64,000 nt of DNA from Asticcacaulis endophyticus (GTDB taxonomy: Bacteria > Pseudomonadota > Alphaproteobacteria > Caulobacterales > Caulobacteraceae), in contig NZ_BMZB01000001.1 in the NCBI RefSeq assembly GCF_014652575.1, positions 868,001 through 932,000 on the forward strand, read 5' to 3'. The notes beneath the pieces were generated by a model. It was not told where the DNA came from, searched no databases, and saw only the letters and a list, made by a program, of their open reading frames with translations. Positions 37,870 to 47,794 of the stretch are shown one piece after another (position 1 is the first letter of the stretch; each line of letters begins with the position of its first letter). The translations under genes were made by a program, and so were the position numbers.

Positions 37870-39651
37870 TCACTTCTGGATCAGATATTCAGGGCTGGCG
37901 ATCACCAGCAGGAAGGCCGACCACATGCGGTCGATCTTTTGGGCATCGGTCGAGGTGGCGCTGACCGGCACGGAGTCCAGCGCGGTTTTGATCAGGCTGA
38001 CCGTGGCGGGCGAAAGTTGGTCGCCGGTCATGTAAAGGTTCAGCCAGTTCACCAGCGCCGTCGTGTCGGCCACCATCGTCAGGGGCCGGGTATAGGTCAG
38101 GTCGATGTCGGCATAACCGTTCTTCATGACATGCAGGGTGAAGTTGATATAGCTGGCGATCGAGCTTTCATTGACCAACTGAAACTCCGGCGCCACGGCA
38201 TTGCGGTCGGCCAGAGTGGTATTGGGGGGCACGTAGCCGGGACGGAAGAAGTTGAACACCGATCCTGAGCGCAGCGGGCTTTGGCCCAGACCGAAATCAG
38301 GATTGGTCAGGTCGTAAATCTCATACTTACCGCTCCAGGACGCAAAACCGGCCGTGCGCAGCAATTGCACAAAGCGGATCATGGGCTCGCGCAGCTTACC
38401 CGCGGTGTCGGCGGTCGGCACGGTCAGCGCTTCCGGATCGGTGAACAGGGCCTTCCAGAACGCCTTAAAGTCGCCGCGCACGCCGGAGCCGTTATTGTTA
38501 AAGGCGGACGCCACGCGGTTGATATAGGCGGCACTTGGGTTTGAGGTCACCAGCCGCTGGATCATGGCACGCGCAAAGAACGGCCCGACATTGGGGTGGT
38601 TGAACAGGGCATCAAGTGCGGTTTTTAATGCGGCTGTGCCTTCGGTATTGGCGGGGATACTGGTGCCCAGAAAATTAACCGCCAGCATCGAATGTTTGCT
38701 GGCCGTCAGCTTCATTGGGTTGGTGACATAGCGGGTATTCGGGATTGGGTAGCCTAAACCTGCGGGATTAGGCGTGGTCGTCACGCCGGTCAGATCGCGA
38801 TCATAGCCGGTAAACACCCGCGCCAGATTGGTGACATCGGATTGGGTGTAGGTCTCTAACTTTGCACCGGTAAGGAGATCGGTCTTGATCGAGCCGTCAT
38901 TATTGAGCTGATAGAGGCCAAGGGTGAAAAGTTGCATCACTTCACGGGCATAGTTCTCATCCGGCTGGCGACCTTGAGCGTTTTCTTTTTCGTTGCCGAG
39001 CGTGTTGAGATAGATGCCCATGGCCACGCTTAAGGTCACGTCCTCCAGCAGGGTGCGGAAATTGCCAAAGGCGTTTTTGGCCAGCATGTCCCAGTAGGCG
39101 GCGATACAATAGGGCGGATAAAAGCCGTCAATGGGATTGAGCGACACCACAAAATGCTCGGACAGGGCCAGAGCGATGCGTTTGCGGAGCTGATCCGGGC
39201 TGGTCAGCACCTGATTCCAGATCATCCAGTCGCCAAACACCGGATTGAAGTAGGTCTGCTCAGACGTAATCGCATTGTGGCCGCGGGAATCGAGCCAGGC
39301 CACGCCCGTTGGCCCCGGCGCCTCAGCCATGCGGGCATCGAGCCAGCCGGAAATGCCCAAGGATTGAACATTGGTGACATCGGATTCTGAGGCTGAAAAC
39401 TGCGCTTGCAGCAGGAACCGTGCGGCCTGAGAGGCGGTGACTTGCGCGACCGGGGGCGGTGGGGGGCTGACGCCGCCACCGGAACCACCTGAAGACCCAC
39501 CGCCTCCACCGCCGCCGCAGGCCGACAAGAGCAGGGAGGCCGAAGCGATGGCAACCGCCGCTGGGTGTATATCCGGCGACATCTCAGCCGGTGCGGGATC
39601 GCCCGCACCCAAGCTGTCATTCTCAGGGAATGTTGTTTCCGACCTGTCCAT
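37870..39651 (-). CDS. DUF1800 family lipoprotein
   Basis: 593 residues from the ATG at 39651. A lipobox LLLSAC (Cys45) is followed by a poly-Gly/Ser/Pro linker, indicating an outer-surface or periplasmic lipoprotein. An ATG at 39582 would give a shorter, more typical signal. The body has ASQAARFLLQAQFSASESDV, KRIALALSEHFVVS, GRQPDENYAREVMQLFTLGL and VLRVFTGYD-like segments (LARVFTGYDRDL) of DUF1800. First gene of an operon with DUF1501. Function unknown. Confidence 0.92.
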   Translation of the reverse strand: MDRSETTFPENDSLGAGDPAPAEMSPDIHPAAVAIASASLLLSACGGGGGGGSSGGSGGGVSPPPPPVAQVTASQAARFLLQAQFSASESDVTNVQSLGISGWLDARMAEAPGPTGVAWLDSRGHNAITSEQTYFNPVFGDWMIWNQVLTSPDQLRKRIALALSEHFVVSLNPIDGFYPPYCIAAYWDMLAKNAFGNFRTLLEDVTLSVAMGIYLNTLGNEKENAQGRQPDENYAREVMQLFTLGLYQLNNDGSIKTDLLTGAKLETYTQSDVTNLARVFTGYDRDLTGVTTTPNPAGLGYPIPNTRYVTNPMKLTASKHSMLAVNFLGTSIPANTEGTAALKTALDALFNHPNVGPFFARAMIQRLVTSNPSAAYINRVASAFNNNGSGVRGDFKAFWKALFTDPEALTVPTADTAGKLREPMIRFVQLLRTAGFASWSGKYEIYDLTNPDFGLGQSPLRSGSVFNFFRPGYVPPNTTLADRNAVAPEFQLVNESSIASYINFTLHVMKNGYADIDLTYTRPLTMVADTTALVNWLNLYMTGDQLSPATVSLIKTALDSVPVSATSTDAQKIDRMWSAFLLVIASPEYLIQK

Positions 39652-39778
39652 TTGCCCCGCGCCCCATATGTTTGCACATAGGCTTAGGAGGCTGGCATGC
39701 AAAGGTTAAGGATTTTCAACATATGGGATATATGGTTGCCGTTAAGCCTACATTCCCAATGCCGTCCTTATAAACAGG

Positions 39779-42223
39779 CTATGACCTGAGCGTCGCCCCA
39801 GCTTTTTGGGCTGCGGCGATGATCTTTTGCGAGACGGCTTCGATATCCGCGTCGGTCAGGGTCTTATCCTGCGGGGTCAGGGTCACCTCGACCGCCACGG
39901 ATTTGTGACCCTCAGCCACGCCTGCACCTGTATAGATATCAAACACCTGAGCGTCGGAAATCAGCGCCTTATCCGCACCCTTAATGGCGCGCACCAGATC
40001 ACCGGCGACCAGAGCATCCTCAGCCACAAACGCGAAGTCGCGGGTTAGCGGCATGAGGTTCGAGATGGTCAAAGCCCCCTTCGATTTGCCCGACTTGGCT
40101 TTTGGCTGCGGCAGCAGGTCAAGCCTGATCTCAAAACCGACATAGGCCCCGTCAAGATCGAGGGTTTTCAGCACGCTGGGGTGCAGTTCGCCAAATTCGG
40201 CCAGCACCTGCTTTGGGCCCAGTTGCAGACGGGCTGAACGGCCCGGATGCCAATGGGCTGTGTTTGACCCTTGAACCAGTTGCAGGGAGGCTACTGGCAC
40301 ATTGATTTCTTCCAGCAGGCGTATCAGGTCGGATTTGAGCGCGAACAAAGCGTCTTCGCCCACCGCAGACCAATGCCGGGTTTTGGCGGGGGCCTTGATG
40401 GCGGAGATGACGGTTTTCTGGTCGTTTGGCTCATCACCGAAATAGACCGGCCCGATCTCGAACAATTGCGCGCCGGCAAAGCCCTTGGCCGCATTGCGCC
40501 CGGCTGCTTCCAGCAGGTTGGGCAGGACGCTGGGGCGCATACAGTTCAGTTCTGACGCAATCGGGTTGGCCAGCACCAGTGTGTCGTCGCCGCCACCAAA
40601 CAGTTTGGCCCAATCCTGACGCATAAATGACCATGTCACAGCCTCCGAATAGCCAAACGCGGCCAGAGCGCGGCGGGCCGTGCGGGCGCGGGCTTGTTGT
40701 GGCGTCAGCACGCCGCCGTTTTTCGGCGCGACCGTTGGCAAAGGCGTCGATGGGATTTTGTTGAAGCCATAGATGCGTGCGACTTCTTCGACCAGATCGG
40801 CCTTGCCGTCCACATCGCGGCGGAAGGACGGCACGGATACCGTCCACGGTGTACCTTTGGTGACGCCAAACCCAAGCGCGGTCAGGATGGTTTCTATCTG
40901 TTCGTATGGCACCTCAAGGCCGGTCAGTTGACCGACATATGCCGGATCGAAGGTCACATCGGCGCGGCGGGCCGGGGGTGCGCCTTCGACGACAATGTCG
41001 GAGGCTTCACCGCCGCACAGGTCAAGGATCAGGCGGGTGGCCAGTTCCAGCCCCGGCACGACCGATTCCGGGTCAACGCCGCGCGCGAACCGATAAAGGG
41101 CATCGGACGTGATCTTGGTGTCGCGGCCGGTCTGGGCGGTGCGGATCGGATCGAACCAGGCGCATTCTAGGAAGACATCGGTGGTGTCGTCGGATACGCC
41201 GGTACTCATCCCCCCCATAATGCCGCCGATGCCGATGGGGCGAAGCTTGCCGTTTTCAGTGTCAGCGATAACGCACATATCTGGCGTAAGGATATACTTG
41301 CTACCATCAAGGGCATCAAAAAGTCTTGCTGGTGGCGATCCTGTTATAGGAATGCCGTTGTAATGCCAAAGGATTCGCCAATCTTTGCCAACGACTGCCT
41401 CAATCACGTTGCCGGACAGCTTTTTCACATCATAGACATGCAGCGGGCGGGCGCGGTCAAACGACAGGTAGTTGGTGATATCGACCAGAGTTGAAATGGG
41501 TTTCAAACCAATCGAGGTCAGCTTATCCTGCAACCACTTGGGCGAGGGGCCGTTTGTGACGCCTCTGATGACGCGACCGGAAAAATAGGGGCAGGCGTCG
41601 CCATCGACCTTAACCGAAATGGGCGACGGGAAGGTGCCCTTGACCGGCTCTATGGCTTTGTCCTTGAACGCGCCCAAACCGGCGGCGGCCAGATCGCGGG
41701 CAATACCATGCACCCCCAGCCAGTCGGGGCGGTTAGGCGTGACTTCAAAATCGATGACGGGCTCGGCACCAAACACGACAGCTGCCGGTGTGCCGACGGC
41801 CAGATCGTCGGACAGCTCCAAAATGCCGTCGCTCTCATCGGAAAGTTGCAGTTCGGACGCCGAACACATCATACCGTTCGAGACCACACCGCGCACCGGC
41901 TTTTCGACCAGGGTGACATCAAGGCCCGGAACGTAAGCCCCGATGGGCGCATAGATGGTGGTCAGACCAGCCCGCGCATTGGGCGCGCCGCAGACGATTT
42001 CTTTGCGGCCATCGACCGTATCGACCTGCAAGACCTGCAAACGGTCGGCGTTCGGGTGCTGGGCGGCGGAGATGACCTTGGCGACGGTAAAGGGCTTAAG
42101 CAGCTTTGCCGGATCGTGAATGTCTTCGACCTCAAGGCCGGCCATGGTCATGGCGTTGGCCACCGCATGAATATCGGCGTCGGTGTCGAGGTGATCTTTG
42201 AGCCAGGAGAGCGAAAATTTCAT
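39779..42223 (-). CDS. pheT: Phenylalanine--tRNA ligase beta subunit
   Basis: 814 residues with the full domain set: N-terminal B1 domain ([19 protein letters not shown]), tRNA-binding/EMAP domain ([29 protein letters not shown]), B3/B4 editing, B5 ([20 protein letters not shown]) and C-terminal anticodon-recognising domain ([14 protein letters not shown]). It forms an alpha2-beta2 enzyme with PheS. The start overlaps the stop of the preceding small gene by four bases. Within the B3/B4 region, at about 41250-41400, the sequence [20 protein letters not shown] looks longer than the usual family sequence and its DNA is lower in GC. Confidence 0.96.
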   Translation of the reverse strand: MKFSLSWLKDHLDTDADIHAVANAMTMAGLEVEDIHDPAKLLKPFTVAKVISAAQHPNADRLQVLQVDTVDGRKEIVCGAPNARAGLTTIYAPIGAYVPGLDVTLVEKPVRGVVSNGMMCSASELQLSDESDGILELSDDLAVGTPAAVVFGAEPVIDFEVTPNRPDWLGVHGIARDLAAAGLGAFKDKAIEPVKGTFPSPISVKVDGDACPYFSGRVIRGVTNGPSPKWLQDKLTSIGLKPISTLVDITNYLSFDRARPLHVYDVKKLSGNVIEAVVGKDWRILWHYNGIPITGSPPARLFDALDGSKYILTPDMCVIADTENGKLRPIGIGGIMGGMSTGVSDDTTDVFLECAWFDPIRTAQTGRDTKITSDALYRFARGVDPESVVPGLELATRLILDLCGGEASDIVVEGAPPARRADVTFDPAYVGQLTGLEVPYEQIETILTALGFGVTKGTPWTVSVPSFRRDVDGKADLVEEVARIYGFNKIPSTPLPTVAPKNGGVLTPQQARARTARRALAAFGYSEAVTWSFMRQDWAKLFGGGDDTLVLANPIASELNCMRPSVLPNLLEAAGRNAAKGFAGAQLFEIGPVYFGDEPNDQKTVISAIKAPAKTRHWSAVGEDALFALKSDLIRLLEEINVPVASLQLVQGSNTAHWHPGRSARLQLGPKQVLAEFGELHPSVLKTLDLDGAYVGFEIRLDLLPQPKAKSGKSKGALTISNLMPLTRDFAFVAEDALVAGDLVRAIKGADKALISDAQVFDIYTGAGVAEGHKSVAVEVTLTPQDKTLTDADIEAVSQKIIAAAQKAGATLRS

Positions 42224-42453
42224 TGAGCGAACTCGTCGTATTTAGTTGCGACTCCAAGGGAGCCATCAGTGATCTGCTGTTGTTCAATAGTTATCAAGGA
42301 ACCGGGGAGTACAGACCATTGTTCAGTATTTGGATCGTGATTTTCGTTGGTCAGAACGAACACGTTGCCGTCGACTTTTATGGCTGAAGATGGACGCCAC
42401 ACAGGTGTCCCTTCATCTAGAAGCTCTACATACACGACAACGCGCTCAATCAT
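42220..42453 (-). CDS. Small protein encoded between pheS and pheT
   Basis: 77 residues starting [20 protein letters not shown]. The pattern [20 protein letters not shown] then WSVLPGSLI resembles small uncharacterised bacterial proteins with VWRP and P-P-G-S motifs, often stand-alone. The start overlaps the pheS stop (TAATG) and the stop overlaps the pheT start (ATGA), so ribosomes should pass through all three genes. I counted 85 G+C in 180 bases (42241-42420, 47%), below the operon average. It is probably a later insertion. Function unknown. Confidence 0.75.
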   Translation of the reverse strand: MIERVVVYVELLDEGTPVWRPSSAIKVDGNVFVLTNENHDPNTEQWSVLPGSLITIEQQQITDGSLGVATKYDEFAQ

Positions 42454-43526
42454 TACGACAGACCGCTTGCCGAGTTCGGCGCACTAAACCCGCTAAAGCC
42501 ATAGTGGTTCAGCCAGCGGGTATCGGCGGCGAACATATCGCGCAGATCTGGCACGCCGTATTTGAGCATAGCCAGACGATCAACGCCCATGCCAAAGGCA
42601 AAGCCCTGATACTCATTGGGGTCGATCCCGCAGGCGGTCAGCACATTCGGATGCACCATGCCGGAGCCCAAAATTTCCATCCACTTATCGCCGTCCCCGA
42701 TTTTCAGCTCATTGCCGTTGCGGGTGTAGCGCACATCCATTTCCGCCGAGGGTTCGGTGAACGGGAAGTGGTGCGGGCGAAACTGGGTGATGACCTTATC
42801 GGTCTCAAAAAAGCGCGCGATAAAGGTGTCGAACACCCATTTCAGGTGGCCCATGTGGATGGTTTTATCGATCACCAGACCTTCGATCTGATGGAACATC
42901 GGGGTGTGGGTCTGATCGGAATCGTTGCGGAACACGCGCCCCGGCACGATCAGGCGAAACGGCGGCTTGCCGGAAATCATGGTGCGGATCTGCACCGGCG
43001 AAGTGTGGGTGCGCAGCAGTTTGCGCGTCCCGTCAGCGCCGGGATTGAAAAAGAAAGTGTCGTGCATTTCACGCGCCGGATGTTTTTCCGGGAAATTGAG
43101 CGCGGTGAAGTTATGGAAATCGTCTTCGATATCCGGCCCTTCAGCGACTTCAAAGCCCATGTCGGCAAAGATGGCGATCATCTCATCCATGACCTGCATG
43201 GTCGGATGGACGCCGCCTTTGGCGCGCGGGGCGGACGGCAGGCTGAGATCAACGCGCTCGCTCTCCAGCCGCTTGGTCAGGTGTTCGGCCTCAAGCACGT
43301 CTTTGCGAGCATCGAGTGCAGCCTGAACCTGATCGCGCACAGCATTGATGGCGGCCCCCGTGGCTTTGCGCTCTTCGGGCGGCAGGGCACCGAGCGTCTT
43401 CAACAGACCAGAGATGCGGCCGGTCTTACCCAGAGCCGATACCCGCACGGCATCAAGGGCTGTAAGGTCGCTGGCTGCGGCAATTTCAGCCTCTATTTCG
43501 GTTTGTAACGCGGAATAATCGCTCAT
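42453..43526 (-). CDS. pheS: Phenylalanine--tRNA ligase alpha subunit
   Basis: The catalytic subunit, 357 residues. A coiled coil at the N-terminus (tRNA contact) is followed by the class II core: motif 2 [33 protein letters not shown], and motif 3 [22 protein letters not shown]. The end is normal. It is cotranscribed with the small gene and pheT. I did not find a tRNA-Phe leader attenuator upstream. Confidence 0.98.
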   Translation of the reverse strand: MSDYSALQTEIEAEIAAASDLTALDAVRVSALGKTGRISGLLKTLGALPPEERKATGAAINAVRDQVQAALDARKDVLEAEHLTKRLESERVDLSLPSAPRAKGGVHPTMQVMDEMIAIFADMGFEVAEGPDIEDDFHNFTALNFPEKHPAREMHDTFFFNPGADGTRKLLRTHTSPVQIRTMISGKPPFRLIVPGRVFRNDSDQTHTPMFHQIEGLVIDKTIHMGHLKWVFDTFIARFFETDKVITQFRPHHFPFTEPSAEMDVRYTRNGNELKIGDGDKWMEILGSGMVHPNVLTACGIDPNEYQGFAFGMGVDRLAMLKYGVPDLRDMFAADTRWLNHYGFSGFSAPNSASGLS

Positions 43527-43612
43527 GATCGGATCAACTCAAAGCCTTTGCAGGCCGGTTGTTTAGGCGAAACACTGTCCTCATGAAAGCAAAAAGTGAT
43601 CCTTGCGTCCGC

Positions 43613-45616
43613 TCAGGCCTGATCCAGCACAGCCGGACCGAACGCGGCGGGGTTTGACATTGACGGTTTGCCGTCTTCGATATGACCGCTTAGGCGCAAG
43701 GTGTTCGCATCCGAAGTCAGGCTCAGGTCGTACCAGTTATGGCTTATGGTCAGATCGATCGTGACGATGCGCGTCTCCTGCGGCGTCAGGGCGATAGTCT
43801 GGGCGGGCGCATTGTAAGCTTCGTCGCGGATGATAACGGTCAGCGGGGCTTTGGTCAGGTTACGTAGTTCCAGCCCCTTGGACCCCCACTCGCCGGTAAA
43901 GGCGGCCTGGCCAAAGATCCGACGATAAAAGCCATTCGGGCCTGATATCCAGAGATTTACGGTATCTTTCAGCGGCATGGCGATGGCCTTACCGGCGCTG
44001 ACCGTAAAGCGGCGCGGAATGGCGGCCAGATTATCCATGTCATAGACATGAAAGACGGCTGCCCCTGCGTGACTATTATTGGTTAAAACGATCTGGCCGT
44101 TGCTGATCCCGCACCCCAAAGCGTAGGGCGTCGCCCGGCGTAGACGTGGGCCTTTTTCCTGAACCGGCGCGATCAGGGCGTCCGGCGCCTGGGGTTTGGT
44201 CTCGCCGCCAAGTTTTCGAGCGCGGTCAGCCAGTTCAGTGGTTTGGGGCATGCCGGCAAAAAACGGCTGATCATTGGGCGTCTTGAAATCGAAACACGAG
44301 GTCAGATCGCCGCACACGGCCCGACGCCAAGGCGAAATATTGGGTTCATGTACTCCAAAACGGGCCTCGATAAAGCGGATGACCGAGGTGTGGTCGAACA
44401 CTTCCGAGGCGACATAGCCGCCCTTTGACCAGGGCGAAATCACATACATCGGCACACGCGGGCCAAGGCCGTAAGGGCGGTTACGATATTTATCGTCGCC
44501 CTGATGATATTCCGCATCCGCCCCTTCGGCAAAGCCAAGCGGCGCACCCGTGGCATCCAGCGACGGCGGAGCGGGCGGCGGCACATGGTCGAAATAGCCG
44601 TCATTTTCATCGAAATTGATCAGGAAAACGGTCTTTGCCCAGACTTCAGGATTGGCGGTGAGGGCATCAAGCACCTTGGCGGTATAGTCGGCGCCTTGGG
44701 CGGGGCTCGACGTCGACGGATGCTCAGACCCCTCAGCCGTGCCGACGATCCATGACACCTGCGGCAGTTTGCCCGCCAGCACATCCTCTTTGAGCTTATC
44801 GAGATCGCGTGTGCGCACGGATCTGTTGGCCAGTTCGGCCAGCTTGCCACCGGTGGCCTTATCCGCCGCCCGATAGGTCTTGAAACCAACAAGGGGATTG
44901 TCGGTGAAGTTGTCCTTCATGTCCTGATAGACCTGCCAGGATACGTCCGCGGCACTCAGACGCTCAGGATAGGTCGTCCAGTCATAGCCGCCGTGGCTCT
45001 TGGGGTCGGCTTTGATGTCGTCATAGCCGTTGTCGATAACCGGTCCATTCGGGCCGACATTTTTACCCGTCCAGTGGAACACCCGGTTGGGATTAGTACC
45101 TGAATGCATAGCGCAGAAATAGGCATCACACAGCGTAAAGGCATCGGCCAGCGCATACTGAAACGGCATATCGGCGCGCGTGAAATAGCCGAGCGAATGG
45201 TTGTGCTTGGCGGCAGGCCAGTTATCCATGCGGCCCTGATCCCAGGCAGCTTGCGCATCCTTAAAGCTGTGGGGGGTGCCTTCCACCCGCATCAGGCGGA
45301 AATCCCTGGCGGTATTGAGCGCAAAGGGCGCAATCAGACGCGTCTTATCCTCTTCGCGTGGCTGTGCGAAAACCGTGCGGTCATGCGCCACGGGGATGGG
45401 GAAGCGATCGCCAAAGCCCTGCACCCCGTTCATCGCCCCGAAATAGTGGTCGAATGAGCGGTTTTCCTGCATCAAAATGACGATGTGCTCGACATCCTTT
45501 ATAGTGCCGGTACGCACTTTCGCCGGAATATCAAGGGCGCGGGCGATAGCCGGAAAGGCAGCGAAGCCTGCGGCGGCCTTAAGCAGGGTGCGACGATTGT
45601 GGGGCATGGCGGTCAT
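43613..45616 (-). CDS. Phosphocholine-specific phospholipase C
   Basis: 667 residues. The N-terminal Tat signal is NRRTLLKAAAGFAAFPAIARA. The phosphoesterase core has HIVILMQENRSFDHYFGAMNG, the acid and histidine ligands of SHGGYDWTTYPE, LINFDENDGYFDHVPPP and SPWSKGGYVASEVFDHTSVI. Two small C-terminal beta domains of DUF756 type follow. It belongs to the acid-phosphatase-like (non-zinc) bacterial PLC group that releases phosphocholine from phosphatidylcholine or sphingomyelin. A Pho-box-like sequence upstream suggests expression under phosphate starvation. An ATG at 45607 is an alternative start. Confidence 0.93.
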   Translation of the reverse strand: MTAMPHNRRTLLKAAAGFAAFPAIARALDIPAKVRTGTIKDVEHIVILMQENRSFDHYFGAMNGVQGFGDRFPIPVAHDRTVFAQPREEDKTRLIAPFALNTARDFRLMRVEGTPHSFKDAQAAWDQGRMDNWPAAKHNHSLGYFTRADMPFQYALADAFTLCDAYFCAMHSGTNPNRVFHWTGKNVGPNGPVIDNGYDDIKADPKSHGGYDWTTYPERLSAADVSWQVYQDMKDNFTDNPLVGFKTYRAADKATGGKLAELANRSVRTRDLDKLKEDVLAGKLPQVSWIVGTAEGSEHPSTSSPAQGADYTAKVLDALTANPEVWAKTVFLINFDENDGYFDHVPPPAPPSLDATGAPLGFAEGADAEYHQGDDKYRNRPYGLGPRVPMYVISPWSKGGYVASEVFDHTSVIRFIEARFGVHEPNISPWRRAVCGDLTSCFDFKTPNDQPFFAGMPQTTELADRARKLGGETKPQAPDALIAPVQEKGPRLRRATPYALGCGISNGQIVLTNNSHAGAAVFHVYDMDNLAAIPRRFTVSAGKAIAMPLKDTVNLWISGPNGFYRRIFGQAAFTGEWGSKGLELRNLTKAPLTVIIRDEAYNAPAQTIALTPQETRIVTIDLTISHNWYDLSLTSDANTLRLSGHIEDGKPSMSNPAAFGPAVLDQA

Positions 45617-45648
45617 CCTTGGACAGGCTCCAAGCCATAACCGCGCCG

Positions 45649-45667
45649 TTTGTCATATTTGTTACAG
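45649..45667 (-). promoter_or_regulatory. Candidate Pho box upstream of phospholipase C
   Basis: On the minus strand, CTGTAACAAATATGACAAA resembles two Pho half-sites (CTGTCAY) spaced by AAAT; the first matches five of seven. It lies 33-51 bases before the start codon, suited to a -35 region. PhoB control of phospholipase C is known in other bacteria. Read by eye. Confidence 0.35.
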
Positions 45668-45691
45668 TTCAGGCCGCATGTGACTCTTTAT

Positions 45692-45988
45692 TTATGCGCT
45701 AACGCTTCGCTGCTTGAGCGCGGATTTTTTATCCGTATCGGCTTTGGTCACGGGGGCCTCATCGAAGAACGATGGGTGATGCTGACGGATATCGTCCAGC
45801 CACACTTCAACCTGCCCGGATTTCAGGGCAAAGGGTGAGGTTTTTTTGGCAAACATGTCCCGGAATCGGCGCTTGGCGGGCATAAGGCGCACCGCTTCAT
45901 GAGGGCCGCTCTCGCGCATCAGTTCACGTAGGATCTTGCGCGTGGCCGTTAGCTTTTGGGCGGATTTCATGATGGCATTCAGGTTCAT
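45692..45988 (-). CDS. Basic small protein, partner of the Ntn-hydrolase-like gene
   Basis: 98 residues, rich in Lys, Arg and Ala, largely helical (SAQKLTATRKILRELMRESG, VRLMPAKRRFRDMFAKKT). No signal peptide and no recognised family. Its start overlaps the stop of the upstream 431-residue gene by four bases, so the two are coupled and probably work together. The last ten residues (ALKQRSVSA) are encoded by a 16-base repeat also found at 36118-36133, suggesting the reading frame was extended by repeat DNA. Confidence 0.65.
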   Translation of the reverse strand: MNLNAIMKSAQKLTATRKILRELMRESGPHEAVRLMPAKRRFRDMFAKKTSPFALKSGQVEVWLDDIRQHHPSFFDEAPVTKADTDKKSALKQRSVSA

Positions 45989-47280
45989 GTCTTGGCTCCG
46001 TCGCGATAGGTCTGATAGCGGCCGCGTTCCATGCTGAGGATCGAGATCGGCCTCGCCACGCTCGACTCCCTCATCAGTTCGTGCTCAATCACCGGCAGTT
46101 CCATGAACTTTTGCGCATAGTCGGCTAAGATACCGGCATTGGCTGAATCCAGCAACGGCCCCAGCTTGGAACTGACCCGGTGCCAGCGTTCCATGCGCGC
46201 CACATGCAGACCGGCGTGCGGGGCCATTTGGGCGATCGGGCGCAAGGTTTTCACCAACTCATCGGACAGTTTGCGATTTGACTGGCCGATACTACCGCCG
46301 ATTTCCTTGATGACCGCCAGCAGGATATCTTCGGTGGCGTGCAGGGCGTGGTGCTCATATTCCGGCATGGCTCCGGTCAGGAAGGCGCGCGTCAGATCAT
46401 CCTGAGCATAGGTTTCAACAATGACAGGTTCTGAGGCGGCACTGGGGCTGTCGCTGCGCAATATGCGGTATTTGAGCGTGCCGCCGAACGCACCGATAAA
46501 CTCCATCGACACCATAGCGGGCAGGGCATCTGCGGCCCCGAAACCGGCGATCACCAGCCCGGTCGTATAGCCATAGGTATGTTCCGGCAGCCACTCCAGC
46601 AGCAGGGATTCCGCCGCCAGTTTCAACACGTCACGCACCAGCGATTCCGGATACTGAGCCCCCTCAAAAATGCGGCCCATTTCCTCGCTTAAGGTCGTGC
46701 CGATATGGGCATAGATATAGTCGGTCAGGGCTTGTCCGGCCTCGATCCGGCGGCGGGGCAGGGGATCGCGGGTCTTGCCGCTGTGGTCCGTGGCCGTGAT
46801 CGGATCGACCGCTTCAAACAGAATATCCTCACGCAAAGCACTCAAGGCCCGTGTGGCGATATCAGCGTTTACAGGTCGGGCAAACTCCCAGCCCAGCTTG
46901 ACCATACCCGCCGCGTAATCGAGCAGAAAGCCACGAATATAGGCGGAAAAACTCTGCTGTTCGGCGTTGGCATGGGGCGTCAGACCCAGTCCCGATATGT
47001 CGGACAGACCCGCAATCATCGCCTTGGCATAGGCCTTGACCGAACCGATATCGGGTTTGTGCTGAAGTTTAAACTGACCGAAAACTGTCTTCCACGGCAG
47101 ACCGCCGAAGTCTCCGCCGCCATAGATCATGGCCGCTATCGGCCCGCTGTCATCGATGACAAAGATCTTTTCGACGCCGGATTGTGAGACGCGGTAAGCC
47201 TCGCCGTCGGAAATGGTGACCGCGCTGTCGGCCCCCAGTACGACGGCCTCAAGATTCATCAGTAATACTTCGCTGGTCAC
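45985..47280 (-). CDS. Uncharacterised protein with proteasome-like (Ntn-hydrolase) N-terminus
   Basis: 431 residues. The opening SEVLLMNLEAVVLGADSAVT then EKIFVIDDSGPIAAMIYGGG, GLPWKTVFGQF resembles a widespread unstudied family whose first domain looks like a proteasome/HslV-type beta subunit (hydrophobic strand, A-D-S-A-V-T, then K-I-F and M-I-Y-G). The remaining part is helical with no motif I know. It lacks a signal peptide, so it is cytoplasmic. The N-terminal Thr/Ser nucleophile of a true protease is not evident. First of a two-gene operon. Function unknown. Confidence 0.65.
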   Translation of the reverse strand: MTSEVLLMNLEAVVLGADSAVTISDGEAYRVSQSGVEKIFVIDDSGPIAAMIYGGGDFGGLPWKTVFGQFKLQHKPDIGSVKAYAKAMIAGLSDISGLGLTPHANAEQQSFSAYIRGFLLDYAAGMVKLGWEFARPVNADIATRALSALREDILFEAVDPITATDHSGKTRDPLPRRRIEAGQALTDYIYAHIGTTLSEEMGRIFEGAQYPESLVRDVLKLAAESLLLEWLPEHTYGYTTGLVIAGFGAADALPAMVSMEFIGAFGGTLKYRILRSDSPSAASEPVIVETYAQDDLTRAFLTGAMPEYEHHALHATEDILLAVIKEIGGSIGQSNRKLSDELVKTLRPIAQMAPHAGLHVARMERWHRVSSKLGPLLDSANAGILADYAQKFMELPVIEHELMRESSVARPISILSMERGRYQTYRDGAKT

Positions 47281-47362
47281 GAAAACTCCCCCGCCGTCCC
47301 CATATGGTTAATCAACCACAGACATGGCCAAAAGGAAAGCGGGGCCGCACACAACTGGCATG

Positions 47363-47395
47363 AAAAAACCCCGCCACCTGCGGGTGACGGGGTTT
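47363..47395 (-). terminator. Terminator of rpmI-rplT
   Basis: On the minus strand AAACCCCGTCACCC pairs with GGTGGCGGGGTTT across a GCA loop (two mismatched positions at most), followed by TTTT. It lies about 22 bases after the rplT stop. Confidence 0.9.
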
Positions 47396-47417
47396 AATCT
47401 CAATCTTTTCAGATCAA

Positions 47418-47780
47418 TTAGGCTGCTTGCAGAGCGGCGCGAACCTTATCGGCAATGGCCTTGAAGCCATCAGCGTCGTGCATCGCGATGTCCGACAGAA
47501 CCTTACGGTCGATTTCGATCTCAGCTACGGTCAGGCCGTGGATGAACTGCGAATAGGTGTAGCCTTCGATCCGTGCAGCGGCGTTGATGCGCTGAATCCA
47601 CAGAGCGCGGAAGTTGCGCTTCTTGTTGCGACGGTCGCGGTACGCATATTGACCGGCCTTATCGACGGCGGCCTTAGCGGTGCGGATGGTATTCTTGCGG
47701 CGGCCGGAAAAACCCTTAGCCTGGGCCAGAACTTTTTTGTGCTTGGCGTGTGAAGTTACGCCTCTTTTAACGCGAGCCAT
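47418..47780 (-). CDS. rplT: 50S ribosomal protein L20
   Basis: 120 residues, very basic: [68 protein letters not shown] and LSDIAMHD. L20 is needed for early 50S assembly. It follows rpmI after 14 bases. The infC gene that usually heads this operon is 4.3 kb upstream on the same strand, with other genes between. Confidence 0.99.
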   Translation of the reverse strand: MARVKRGVTSHAKHKKVLAQAKGFSGRRKNTIRTAKAAVDKAGQYAYRDRRNKKRNFRALWIQRINAAARIEGYTYSQFIHGLTVAEIEIDRKVLSDIAMHDADGFKAIADKVRAALQAA

Positions 47781-47794
47781 GTTTCAGGTTCTCC

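Noticed and set aside
37537-38268. 243-codon plus-strand frame across the DUF1501/DUF1800 junction
   Set aside because: Antisense to two clear family members, without start signals.
42330-43508. 392-codon open frame antisense to pheS and the small gene
   Set aside because: Shadow of pheS; composition is His/Arg/Gln-rich as expected from a reversed gene.
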